From Profftia tarda (GTDB lineage: Bacteria > Pseudomonadota > Gammaproteobacteria > Enterobacterales > Enterobacteriaceae), in the NCBI RefSeq assembly GCF_904848675.1, contig NZ_LR890047.1:434001-498000 (forward strand): a DNA stretch of 64,000 nucleotides, in the 5' to 3' direction. Numbering within the stretch: the stretch's first letter is position 1; every line of letters begins with the position of its first letter. The notes beneath the pieces are model-generated. The model saw nothing but the letters and a program-made list of their open reading frames with translations, searched no databases and had not been told where the DNA came from. The translations under genes and the position numbers were made by a program. Of this stretch, positions 22,101 through 31,243 are shown piece after piece.

Positions 22101-22719
22101 TACATGGCTTACTGAACAAGTAATACTTGAAGGTCTTAATATAGCTTGGATTCCGGTATTAAATAGATGGTTATATACTATTATTAGTTGCCCTCTAACG
22201 GATAAAGGACCTTGTTTAGCGCAGCTACATTCAGAGGCAGTACAGTCTGAATTATCTTTCTATGTATCCATCGATAGATTGATATTTTCTGCTGAATTAG
22301 ATGCTTTGATGAAACATCACGATCCACTTTCTGCCCAGTGTCCTGTTTTAGAGTTCAAGAAATTTCGCGGTATGATAAAAGGGTCTATAGACTTAGTCTT
22401 TTACTGGCAAGAGCGCTATTATATCCTAGATTATAAATCTAATTGGTTAGGGGAAGATTATTATGCTTATACTCAGGAAGCAATAATAGAATCTATGATC
22501 GAACATCGTTATGATTTTCAGTACCAACTGTATTCGTTAGCGCTGCATCGTCATTTGTGTCAACGACTACCCAACTATAAATATGCACAGAATTTTGGCG
22601 GTGTGATATATTGTTTTCTGAGGGGTATGAATATAGAACAACGAGGACAAGGCATTTTTAAGTACCGTCCATCAGAAGAACTTATAGAAGGTATGGATAA
22701 GTTATTTGGTTATCTCTAA
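19157..22719 (+). CDS. recB: RecBCD subunit RecB, split by a poly-A frameshift
   Basis: RecB is the 3'-5' helicase and sole nuclease subunit of RecBCD. It is encoded in two frames: 19157-20107 (316 residues) and a downstream frame that is open from before 20041 to 22719. They meet at 20047-20066, a run of 8 A, one C and 11 A. Inserting one A (or a -1 ribosomal shift) joins them into about 1187 residues (1180 in E. coli), and the downstream frame continues smoothly across the junction. All key parts survive: Walker A S-A-G-T-G-K-T-F-T, Walker B D-E-F-Q-D-T-D, and the nuclease motif with I-D-L-V-F and L-D-Y-K-S-N-W. A second tract of nine A (21467-21475) is in frame. It may be rescued by slippage, be a recent loss, or be a sequencing error. 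The start overlaps ptrA; ATG 19166 (ATGA overlap) is an alternative. Confidence 0.9.
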
Positions 22720-22736
22720 GGGGTCCTTATAAGAAA

Positions 22737-24593
22737 ATGATTTTTGATCTTCTTTTACGCATGAAAGAACATAATTATCTGCGTTCTCTTGACATCCATT
22801 TTGCTCGCTTAATGGCCTCTAATGGTCATCCTCATTTGGCTTTAGCCTCTGCATTAGTTAGTAAGGGAACTTCTGCTGGTCATGTTTGCTTGCCTTTGAG
22901 TCAGCTAAGTATAGAAACACTGGTTTTACAGTTTCCTTATTTTTCTAGCGATATGCGATCCTTTTTTGGATCTATTTGTGAAAAGAAGTGGCAGGATTTA
23001 CTGCTTTCAGAGCCTGAAGTGAGCGATGGCAGTTATATGGCTCCAATGATTTTACAATATAGCCTCTTGTACTTACAGCGTTCATGGAGAGATGAATGTT
23101 GTGTAGCAAAGTTTTTTGCAACCTCATATTTCCCTTTATATTATGACGAACAATATCTGTCTAAAATTTTAGCTCATCTTTTCCCTCCAAGAAATTCAGT
23201 CAATGCAATCAATTGGCAAAAGGTTGCTGTAGGTGTTGCTGCAATGAGCAAGGTCTCTATTATTTTAGGAGGTCCTGGCACCGGCAAAACTACGACAGTT
23301 ACAAAATTACTCACGGCGCTGATTCAATTGTATCCATACAAGAAACTACGGATTCAGTTAGCTGCTCCTACAGGAAAAGCTGCTGCAAGGCTAACAGAAA
23401 CATTGGGTGTTGCTATTAATATGCTTAACCTAGACATACAGGTGCGTCAATCCCTACCTCAGGAAGCCTATACATTGCATCGCTTACTTGGCGCCCAGTA
23501 CAATAATGCGCGTTTTCGTTATTATCAGGATAATCCTTTGCGTCTAGACGTATTGGTAGTTGATGAGGCGTCCATGGTAGATTTATCCATGATGTCTAAA
23601 ATTATATCGGCTATTCCAAAAGATGCGCGCTTAATTTTATTAGGTGATAGAAATCAACTACTTTCAGTTGAGTCTGGATCAATCTTGGGAGATCTCTGTT
23701 ACTTCGCTAAATTTGGTTTTCGCCCTGCACGTGCAAGATCACTTTCTATACTGTGTCAGTATAGTATTACCGAAGGAAATTATGAACCGGATATTGCAAT
23801 ACGTGATAGTATTTGCCTATTAAAAAAAAATTATCGTTTTAAGGTTAACTCAGGCATTGCTCAGTTAGCAACAGCTGTAAATTCAGGAGATGCTGCTCAT
23901 GCATTAAAATTGCTTAATAAAAAATTTACCGATATCTCCTGGATACCAATGACTAAGAACAAGGATTATGATACTCTTATTCAGACCTGTGTGGAAGGCT
24001 ATCGTTCAACTTTAGAATTGGTATATGATAGAGCAGATATCACTAAGGTATTCACTAGTTTTTCGCGCTTTAGATTGCTCTGCGCATTACGCGAAGGACT
24101 TTTTGGTCAGTCAGGTCTTAATGAACGTATCGAGCTTGCTTTGGCTAAAGCTAAACTGATTAAGCGGTCTTCACAAGATTACAGGAATTGGTATAGCGGA
24201 AAACCAATCATGCTGACCAGAAATGATAGCTCGTTAGGATTATTTAATGGTGATATTGGAATTTCTCTTGCATATCCAGCATATGGAATTCGCGTTTATT
24301 TCCAGTTATCTGATGGTTCTATTAAATCTGTACACCCAAGCTGTTTACCACAGGTAGACACAGCCTATGCTATGACAGTACATAAATCGCAGGGTTCTGA
24401 ATTTGCACATGCAATATTGGTTCTGCCTGTTGATTTTTCAGCTATAGTAACTCGAGAGTTACTATACACGGCAATCACTCGGGCTAAGCAGAAAATAACC
24501 ATATTCAGTAAGGATAAAATACTGGTGTCGGCAATCTGTACGCCTACTTTGCGCCAAAGTGGTTTTATAAAGCGCATCATGCTTGAATCTTAG
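22737..24593 (+). CDS. recD: RecBCD subunit RecD
   Basis: RecD is the 5'-3' superfamily 1 helicase of RecBCD and controls RecB nuclease before Chi. The protein has 618 residues against 608 in E. coli. Visible motifs: Walker A G-G-P-G-T-G-K-T-T-T (about 178-188), V-V-D-E-A-S-M-V-D (motif II), L-L-G-D-R-N-Q-L (motif III) and the C-terminal T-V-H-K-S-Q-G-S-E-F with Y-T-A-I-T-R-A-K (motifs V and VI). A tract of nine A at 23822-23830 stays in frame. It starts 17 bases after the recB stop. argA, next to recD in E. coli, is absent from the following spacer. Full conservation of recC and recD argues that the recB frameshift is tolerated or rescued rather than old. Confidence 0.97.
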   Translation: MIFDLLLRMKEHNYLRSLDIHFARLMASNGHPHLALASALVSKGTSAGHVCLPLSQLSIETLVLQFPYFSSDMRSFFGSICEKKWQDLLLSEPEVSDGSYMAPMILQYSLLYLQRSWRDECCVAKFFATSYFPLYYDEQYLSKILAHLFPPRNSVNAINWQKVAVGVAAMSKVSIILGGPGTGKTTTVTKLLTALIQLYPYKKLRIQLAAPTGKAAARLTETLGVAINMLNLDIQVRQSLPQEAYTLHRLLGAQYNNARFRYYQDNPLRLDVLVVDEASMVDLSMMSKIISAIPKDARLILLGDRNQLLSVESGSILGDLCYFAKFGFRPARARSLSILCQYSITEGNYEPDIAIRDSICLLKKNYRFKVNSGIAQLATAVNSGDAAHALKLLNKKFTDISWIPMTKNKDYDTLIQTCVEGYRSTLELVYDRADITKVFTSFSRFRLLCALREGLFGQSGLNERIELALAKAKLIKRSSQDYRNWYSGKPIMLTRNDSSLGLFNGDIGISLAYPAYGIRVYFQLSDGSIKSVHPSCLPQVDTAYAMTVHKSQGSEFAHAILVLPVDFSAIVTRELLYTAITRAKQKITIFSKDKILVSAICTPTLRQSGFIKRIMLES

Positions 24594-25341
24594 CTAAATT
24601 TTCAAGAATTATACCTAGTTATCTTGGGTTATTTTATAACTTTCTGATTTTAAAAGAAAGTCCAAGTATTTTAAAATAGCTTAATCAGTATCATATGAGG
24701 GTCACTGCAAAGTAATCACTTTAAGAATTTTTATCTCTATTTAGATATACATTAAAATAATCTCGAGAATAATGACTGTAAATCCTATTAATGACTCGCA
24801 GGGCTTAAATAATTATTATAGATAAGGTGCTTGGTTATTATATGATTCAATCACAAGAAAGGATTAAATGAGTGTATTCGTAAGACATGTTTGGTATAAT
24901 GGTACCGCTTAATTAAACGGTACCATTATACCATCGACGATTTTTTCTTAAGATTCATCAATGTATTTTTAATATTTAGTATACTTTCTTTATATTACTT
25001 ACACTAATAAGTGCTACTTAGTTTAGATTAACTAAGATTACTGATCAAAAAAATTTTGTACGGTAAATTTGGTTGAAGGTAAATTATGTAGTGCTTTTTT
25101 CAAAACTAAATTTCAAAATATTTAATGATATTCTTTATGCTATAGACTGTAATGTATCATTACTAAATTATTTGTAATAAAAATAAATTCTATTCTAATA
25201 ATTTATTTTCTATATTTCATTCTTACGAATGAATGATTTGTTGTCATAATATACAATATTTGTTACTTGCACTATAATAAAGCTAGCAGTTTTTTATCTG
25301 CTAAATTCGGTCTCTTTATTTAAATTATATACACCTTATTT
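24594..25341. other. Spacer recD-cmoA
   Basis: About 750 bases. Apart from the strong 16-bp inverted repeat at 24892-24933 I see only A+T-rich DNA. An argA relic on the minus strand, expected from E. coli gene order, was looked for and not seen. Confidence 0.5.
24892..24933. repeat. Perfect 16-bp inverted repeat, possible terminator
   Basis: Arms TGGTATAATGGTACCG (24892-24907) and its exact complement (24918-24933) flank a 10-base loop that itself contains TTAATTAA. The arms have more G+C than the surroundings. A run of six T starts eight bases after the right arm, so on the plus strand it could be a distant recD terminator, 300 bases past the stop. Each arm also carries TGGTATAAT, an extended -10-like string, on its own strand. 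Confidence 0.75.
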
Positions 25342-26118
25342 ATGTCAAACTGCAATAATACTTTATATAGCATTCTCAATAGTAAGATAGGGGTTAAGCG
25401 CGATACGCTTTTCTCAACTCCTCTGAATAGATTATATGACTGGACTTTTGACGAACATATAGCTGAAGTCTTCCATGATATGCTACAACGATCTGTACCG
25501 GGTTACTCTAATATCATATCTATGATTGGAATGTTGGCAGAACGTTTTGTGCAGCCTAACACTAAAGTATATGACTTAGGATGTTCTTTAGGCGCGGCAA
25601 CTTTTTCTATATGTCGCAAGATACGCGCTGAAGGCTGTCAGGTTGTTGCTGTAGATAATTCTCCTGCTATGGTGCAACGTTTTCGTCGCCATCTTCACTC
25701 TTTCCGTCTTCATATTCCAGTAGAAATTATCGAAGCCTGCATTCAAAACATTTCTATTGAGAACGCATCTATGGTGGTCCTCAATTTTACGTTGCAGTTC
25801 TTAACTCCAATAGATAGACAATCTTTACTCAATAAAATTTATCAAGGTTTATTGCCTCGTGGTATTATAGTTTTATCTGAAAAACTTCACTTTGAAGATA
25901 ACACTATAGGCGAACTATTCTTTAATATGCATGACGATTTTAAGCGCTTAAATGGTTACACTGATCTTGAGATTACGCAAAAACGTAAGATGTTGAAGAA
26001 CGTGATGTTCACGGATTCAATTGATACACATAAAATTCGTTTGAATAACGCCGGTTTTAAACACGTAGAAATTTGGTTTCAATACTTTAATTTTGGATCC
26101 TTGCTTGCAGTAAAATGA
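25342..26118 (+). CDS. cmoA: Carboxy-SAM synthase CmoA
   Basis: CmoA makes carboxy-S-adenosylmethionine from SAM and prephenate, the donor for the cmo5U34 modification of tRNA wobble uridines. Length 258 (247 in E. coli); the extra residues are at the N-terminus, where R-D-T-L-F-S-(T/A)-P marks the conserved start, so translation could begin a little later. Conserved blocks: Y-D-L-G-C-S-L-G-A-A, D-N-S-P-A-M and V-V-L-N-F-T-L-Q-F. One oddity: the E. coli stretch E-G-D-I-R-D-I, part of the ligand pocket, reads E-A-C-I-Q-N-I here, replacing two acidic residues. The cmoB frame overlaps or abuts this stop, so the pair is an operon. Confidence 0.95.
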   Translation: MSNCNNTLYSILNSKIGVKRDTLFSTPLNRLYDWTFDEHIAEVFHDMLQRSVPGYSNIISMIGMLAERFVQPNTKVYDLGCSLGAATFSICRKIRAEGCQVVAVDNSPAMVQRFRRHLHSFRLHIPVEIIEACIQNISIENASMVVLNFTLQFLTPIDRQSLLNKIYQGLLPRGIIVLSEKLHFEDNTIGELFFNMHDDFKRLNGYTDLEITQKRKMLKNVMFTDSIDTHKIRLNNAGFKHVEIWFQYFNFGSLLAVK

Positions 26119-26129
26119 GGAATGGATCC

Positions 26130-27104
26130 ATGATTAATTTCTTTAATTTCTATAAACAAATTACCAATACCTCACTAAGGCATTGGTTGGATGTTCTGCC
26201 GGAACAGTTAAACATCTGGCAAAGAAGCGCTTCGCTGCATAGCGAATTCAAGTACTGGCTTAACTGTCTTGAGCGTCTTCCAAAAATAACGCCATACTAT
26301 CTTGATCTGTTAAATGGAGTGATCAGTCACGGAGAATCTCAGCTATTGTCAGATCACAAAGTAATGATTGAAAAAACTCTACGTTTACTAATGCCATGGC
26401 GTAAGGGCCCATTTCATTTCTATGGTATTGATATTAACACCGAATGGCGTTCTGACTGGAAATGGGAACGCATATTGCCATATATTTCCCTACTAAAAGG
26501 TCGCACTGTACTTGACGTTGGTTGTGGTAATGGGTATTACTTATGGAGAATGATTGGAGCAGGTGCAAAGCTGGCTATCGGTATAGATCCAATGCAACTA
26601 TTATTATGTCAATTTGAAGCAGTCCGCAAACTCATTGGCGATGATCAACGTGCTCATTTATTACCGTTAAGAATTGAGCAGCTCCCTAAAATTGCGTCGT
26701 TCGATACTGTATTTTCCATGGGAGTTCTATATCATCGTCGTTCGCCGTTTGATCACATACAGCAGCTCAAGAATCAGTTGGTAAAAAATGGTGAACTAGT
26801 GCTTGAAACTATTGTGATTGAAGGTGATGAAAATAAAATACTAGTTCCTGATAAGCGCTATGCGCAAATGCGTAATGTATACTTTATCCCTTCGGCTAAC
26901 TTTCTAGTAAATTGGCTGAAAAAGTGCGGTTTAGTCGATGTATGTATTGTTAATAGTTGCGTTACCACTGTGGATGAACAGCGTCGTACCGACTGGATGA
27001 TTAGTAAATCTTTAGCAGATTTCCTTGATCCTAACGATCACAGCAAAACTATTGAAGGTTATCCGGCGCCTATCCGTGCTGTAATAGTTGCTCGCAAACA
27101 ATAG
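26130..27104 (+). CDS. cmoB: tRNA U34 carboxymethyltransferase CmoB
   Basis: CmoB transfers the carboxymethyl group from carboxy-SAM to 5-hydroxyuridine at tRNA position 34, broadening wobble pairing. The chosen start gives 324 residues (323 in E. coli) beginning M-I-N-F-F-N-F-Y against M-I-D-F-G-N-F-Y, with AGGA eight bases upstream. An upstream ATG at 26115 overlapping the cmoA stop is less likely. Conserved blocks: P-W-R-K-G-P-F, T-E-W-R-S-D-W-K-W, L-D-V-G-C-G-N-G-Y, G-I-D-P and Y-H-R-R-S-P. Keeping cmoAB implies that few tRNAs read full four-codon boxes, as expected in a reduced genome. Confidence 0.97.
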   Translation: MINFFNFYKQITNTSLRHWLDVLPEQLNIWQRSASLHSEFKYWLNCLERLPKITPYYLDLLNGVISHGESQLLSDHKVMIEKTLRLLMPWRKGPFHFYGIDINTEWRSDWKWERILPYISLLKGRTVLDVGCGNGYYLWRMIGAGAKLAIGIDPMQLLLCQFEAVRKLIGDDQRAHLLPLRIEQLPKIASFDTVFSMGVLYHRRSPFDHIQQLKNQLVKNGELVLETIVIEGDENKILVPDKRYAQMRNVYFIPSANFLVNWLKKCGLVDVCIVNSCVTTVDEQRRTDWMISKSLADFLDPNDHSKTIEGYPAPIRAVIVARKQ

Positions 27105-27941
27105 AAGAAGATCTTTAAGAAATAGTTATCTACTATAATATTTATCTAGATAGAGTATACTACTTTTTGTATAACTAATAGTTTATAATCTTTTTATTAA
27201 AAGATGATAAAATACTACTTTATAAAAATATAAACTAAGAATTAAATATACTATAAGTAATAAAAATTTTAGATACGCATATTTTTAATCATATAAAGTT
27301 ATTATTCTAGGAACTATAGGGTAAGATTAATAGTTATCTTAAAAGACAGCTCAATAATCAAAGTGTAGCCAAATGATTGTAATGCGCTTAAACCTTCACC
27401 TTAACTGACTTTATATTTAAGATAGTAGGATCTAATCATATATACGCTAAGATCTTGGATCACTAATATAAACTAAATGTTTATAGAAATCTGAAAAATA
27501 AATAATCAGTCCTAATCTTATTCTAAACAGAAATATCTCTCTTAATTAAATTCACTCATGTTATAGTATTAAGGGGATTCGCTATATATCATACTAGCGA
27601 AGAAATGCAGCAAATACCCTGCAACAAGATCTAGAATTTTCTGTACTAGAATGCTACAGCTAGTCTGTATAATAGTACATAAATACACTAAAGATATTCA
27701 AAGATATACTCTTTAAGCTAATCTAGTAAAATTAAAAAGATATTTTGTCTCTTTCTATAATTGTAATAGATCATGAAATATAGCAAACCTAAGGTATCAT
27801 GTTTGCCTGCAGTTTGTGTCATCCCTTGTTAAAGATCAATAAATAGCGAGTAATCATATAATTAGAAATAACTTAAATATATTATCGTTTAGCATGAAAT
27901 CATATCAGCAATAATACTCACAATTGCCAAGGAGCACTGGA
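27105..27941. other. Spacer cmoB-yciC
   Basis: About 840 bases. A small hairpin (arms TTCGCTA and complement at 27578-27584 and 27595-27601) is the only structure noted. No relic of ompW, the divergent neighbour of yciC in E. coli, is recognised. Confidence 0.45.
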
Positions 27942-28694
27942 ATGCCAATAACGGCTTGTAGATTGTACCTTGACACCTTAAATTTTTTTCGTCATCAGTT
28001 CAGCACGCTATGCCTATTAGTGCTATTTACTACTTTGATTTCATTGATCTTGAATCAATTATTTACGATGGGTGGAGCCGACCTGAGTATTTTCTCCGGT
28101 CTTCATAGCTCTTTGACTGAGGATATGAATTGGCGAGAGATCATTAAAGAAATGACTCCTGAGCAACACATAGTATTGCTGAAACTCTCTATTGCAGCGA
28201 GTCTCTCTGGCCTTATTGGTAACGTTGTATTGTTAGGGGGCATGCTAGTACTAATTCCATTAATTTCTACAGGAAACGATATTAGTGCGTCACGTGTAAT
28301 TTATGGTTCTGTGCTAATACTGCCACGTCTTTTATTATTAATGTTTCTGTGTACCTTAATGGTTCAAGTTGGCGCTACTTTATTTATTGTACCAGGTATT
28401 GTTCTTGCAGTCGGTCTCTCTATGGCGCCTCTAATAATATATAGGGAGGGACTAGGTATTTTTAGTGCTATTTATAGTAGTTTCCATCTTGCATTTGCTA
28501 ACGTATCTCTGATTAGTCCAGCTATTATGCTCTGGTTTGCATTAAAACTAGTCATAATGCTTTTTCTGAGGTCAATACCTGTATTACATCCAATGATTAT
28601 TATGTTTATTATGGGATTGTTCAATCATTTCGTTTCTACTTTACTTATTATCTACTTGTCACGTCTCTATATGCTGTTAAAACAAAACACTTAA
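27942..28694 (+). CDS. yciC: UPF0259 inner membrane protein YciC
   Basis: A multi-pass inner-membrane protein of the YciC (UPF0259) family; its biochemical function is unknown. From ATG 27942 (GGAG seven bases upstream) it is 250 residues against 247 in E. coli, starting M-P-I-T-A like M-S-I-T-A; a TTG 18 bases upstream in frame is rejected. Conserved pieces: (L/G)-N-F-F-R-(H/N)-Q-F, M-(T/S)-P-E-Q, A-S-L-S-G-L-I-G-N and the C-terminal L-(L/I)-I-Y-L-S-R-L-Y-M-L. About five or six hydrophobic segments are visible. It stands alone here; in E. coli it precedes yciB-yciA, which are missing from the next spacer. Confidence 0.93.
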   Translation: MPITACRLYLDTLNFFRHQFSTLCLLVLFTTLISLILNQLFTMGGADLSIFSGLHSSLTEDMNWREIIKEMTPEQHIVLLKLSIAASLSGLIGNVVLLGGMLVLIPLISTGNDISASRVIYGSVLILPRLLLLMFLCTLMVQVGATLFIVPGIVLAVGLSMAPLIIYREGLGIFSAIYSSFHLAFANVSLISPAIMLWFALKLVIMLFLRSIPVLHPMIIMFIMGLFNHFVSTLLIIYLSRLYMLLKQNT

Positions 28695-29811
28695 TTTATA
28701 AAATAGTCTAAAATAGGTTTTATATATGTAATATATTGTTCATTCTTATAATCCAAAAATTGCTAAATGATAACTATCTGGGATGCTCACATAGTTTAGA
28801 TATTTAAAATGATTACCTTGTAATACACAAGTACACATTTATCTAAAAATTAGTGTATATACTAGTTGTTGATTTGTGCTAAGGCTAAGATAAATTATAT
28901 CTAGTACTTATCTATCATATTACAAGACCTATTGTGCCTTATCATATCGTTATTATTCAGCTCATTCTCTTACAAATACTAAAAATAGATTTCCGCGAGA
29001 TCATAATAAGAATATGATTATTTAATGTTTTGAGCACATCTCATAATCCTTATTCATTTTTATTAATACTTCCTTCAGCTCCTATCTGAAAATAATTGTT
29101 TCATCTCATAGCTTCTCTTTCTATGTGGTGTCTTCCAAATTTTCTGTTGAGTGTTCTCCACTATTAATGCAGCGTATTATTATTTTATGGATTTTTTGTT
29201 ATGAAGTTATGGATAATAGGCAGTCAAATTAAAAAGTTATTAATTAATTGTACTCTATACTAAATTAGTAGTATTAATCGTAGATTAAAATAATTTTCTG
29301 TGTATATGGATTCCATGATTATACTGTTATAATTGCATCTTATTAAGATGCTTTATTTTTCTGGCTATGAAATATATAATACTTTTTAATTTTTATTAAA
29401 AATTTAAGTTTATTAGTTTTCACAAATGATCAGTATAATAAAAATTATTAAAGATATTTCTAGAATATAGAAATATTCTAATATTTTGCTATAAAATATT
29501 ATATATACTACTTTTAATTCAGTGTTTGCACTATCACCTTCTTCAAGGTAAAAAGAATAATATTAATTATAATGCAAAGACCTTAGTATAGAGATCTATC
29601 TTGTTTAAATATTTCTTTACATACCGTAGCTTACATGCTATTGAGAATTTTTCTAACTAGTATATAGTAGAATTAATTAATTACTGAATTTAGATAAAAC
29701 TAGTTTTTAACATGATCAGTTATATTGCTAATTAAAATAACTTTAATATCTTTAATAAGTAACTATATAAAAAGAATTAAACATTTCTATGTATTTCCAT
29801 AAAAGTGAAGA
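28695..29811. other. Spacer yciC-mnmE
   Basis: About 1.1 kb between convergent genes. I looked for yciB/yciA relics on the plus strand and found none. No RNA gene or strong hairpin is evident. Confidence 0.5.
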
Positions 29812-31173
29812 TTATTTACCAAGACAAAAACTGGAGAAAATACGTCCCAGTAATTCATCTGAAGTGAATTTTCCAGTAATTTCATTAAGAGCCTGCTGTG
29901 CGAGATGTAATTCTTCAGCTAATAGTTCAATTGCATTAGTATTGCATAGCTGATCTTTGCCCCTCTCAAGGTGCTCAGCGGCAATCCCCAGTGCGTGTAG
30001 ATGACGTCTGCGGGCTAAGAACTTACCTTCTATGTTATCAAGACCTATGATCTTCCTTAGATGTACTCGAAGCATATCCAGACCTTCCCCGGTTAGAGCA
30101 GACAACCTTATAACAGAGTAACTATTAACACTGCTAACGCCTACTGATTCTCCAGTAAGGTCTACTTTATTCTTAATAATTGTGATTGGTAAATTTTTAG
30201 GTAGCTGATCCATTACATCTGGCCAAATAGTAGTAGATGCAATCTCATCAGTAGTGGTTGCATCAATCATACACAAAATATGATCAGCCTGTCTTATTTC
30301 GCTCCAAGCACGCTCTATTCCAATGCGCTCAATTTCTTGGTGTGTTTCGCATAATCCTGCAGTATCAACAATATGTAGTGGCATATCATCAATCAGGATA
30401 TGTTCACGTAATACATCTCGAGTAGTGCCCGCAATATTAGTTACGATAGCTGTATCTTGGCCAGTCAATGCGTTTAATAAACTAGATTTTCCTGCGTTAG
30501 GTCGTCCAGTAATAACTACTTTTAAGCCCTCCCGTAATAGGATACCTTGTCTTGCTTCTGCAAGTATTACTTGTAGTTCTTCAATAATGCTATTAAGTTG
30601 TGCTTCTAGTTTTCCTATCGGGACAGAATCCACGTCTTCATCAGGGAAATTAATAACAGCTTCGATATAGATACGCACATGGGTAATTGCTTCAACAAGT
30701 TTATTAACTTTTCTAGAAAAAACACCTTGTAGAGAATGTAATGCTGAGCGAGCTGCCTGTTCTGAACTTGCATCTATTAAATCAGCAATTCCTTCTGCTT
30801 GTGCTAGGTCTAATTTACTATTTAAGAATGCGCGTTGCGAGAATTCACCAGGATAAGCAATCCGGACATCTTGAATTTTTAGACTACTTTTTAACAGCAT
30901 ATCTAAAATTATCGGTCCTCCATGTGCTTGTAATTCTAGCACATCTTCACCTGTAAACGAATTTGGTGCTGGGAAATATAAGGCAATCCCCTTATCTAAT
31001 AAAATACCATTCGCATCTTTAAATGGCAGGTATTCAGCGTATCGGGGCTCTGGTAATTTTCCTAAGCAGGCTATGGCTATTGCCTTAGCTTGGATTCCTG
31101 ATGCACGAATAATACCTATGCCACCTCGTCCAGGCGGTGTTGCTTGAGCAATAATGGTGTCATACTGACTCAT
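29812..31173 (-). CDS. mnmE: tRNA modification GTPase MnmE
   Basis: MnmE works with MnmG to put the aminomethyl group on uridine 34 (mnm5/cmnm5 U) of several tRNAs. Length 453 against 454. The N-terminal folate-binding domain includes A-T-P-P-G-R-G-G-I-G-I-I-R. The inserted G domain has the P-loop G-R-P-N-A-G-K-S (223-230), G-T-T-R-D (G2 region), D-T-A-G (G3) and N-K-V-D (G4). The C-terminal C-x-G-K motif required for catalysis is the last four residues, C-L-G-K (450-453). Last gene of rpmH-rnpA-yidD-yidC-mnmE, 70 bases after yidC. Confidence 0.98.
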   Translation of the reverse strand: MSQYDTIIAQATPPGRGGIGIIRASGIQAKAIAIACLGKLPEPRYAEYLPFKDANGILLDKGIALYFPAPNSFTGEDVLELQAHGGPIILDMLLKSSLKIQDVRIAYPGEFSQRAFLNSKLDLAQAEGIADLIDASSEQAARSALHSLQGVFSRKVNKLVEAITHVRIYIEAVINFPDEDVDSVPIGKLEAQLNSIIEELQVILAEARQGILLREGLKVVITGRPNAGKSSLLNALTGQDTAIVTNIAGTTRDVLREHILIDDMPLHIVDTAGLCETHQEIERIGIERAWSEIRQADHILCMIDATTTDEIASTTIWPDVMDQLPKNLPITIIKNKVDLTGESVGVSSVNSYSVIRLSALTGEGLDMLRVHLRKIIGLDNIEGKFLARRRHLHALGIAAEHLERGKDQLCNTNAIELLAEELHLAQQALNEITGKFTSDELLGRIFSSFCLGK

Positions 31174-31243
31174 AATTTATACTCTAATATTAAATATGTG
31201 CTATTAATATCGATTAAGTAACCTTTTGTTAAAATAATATTCA

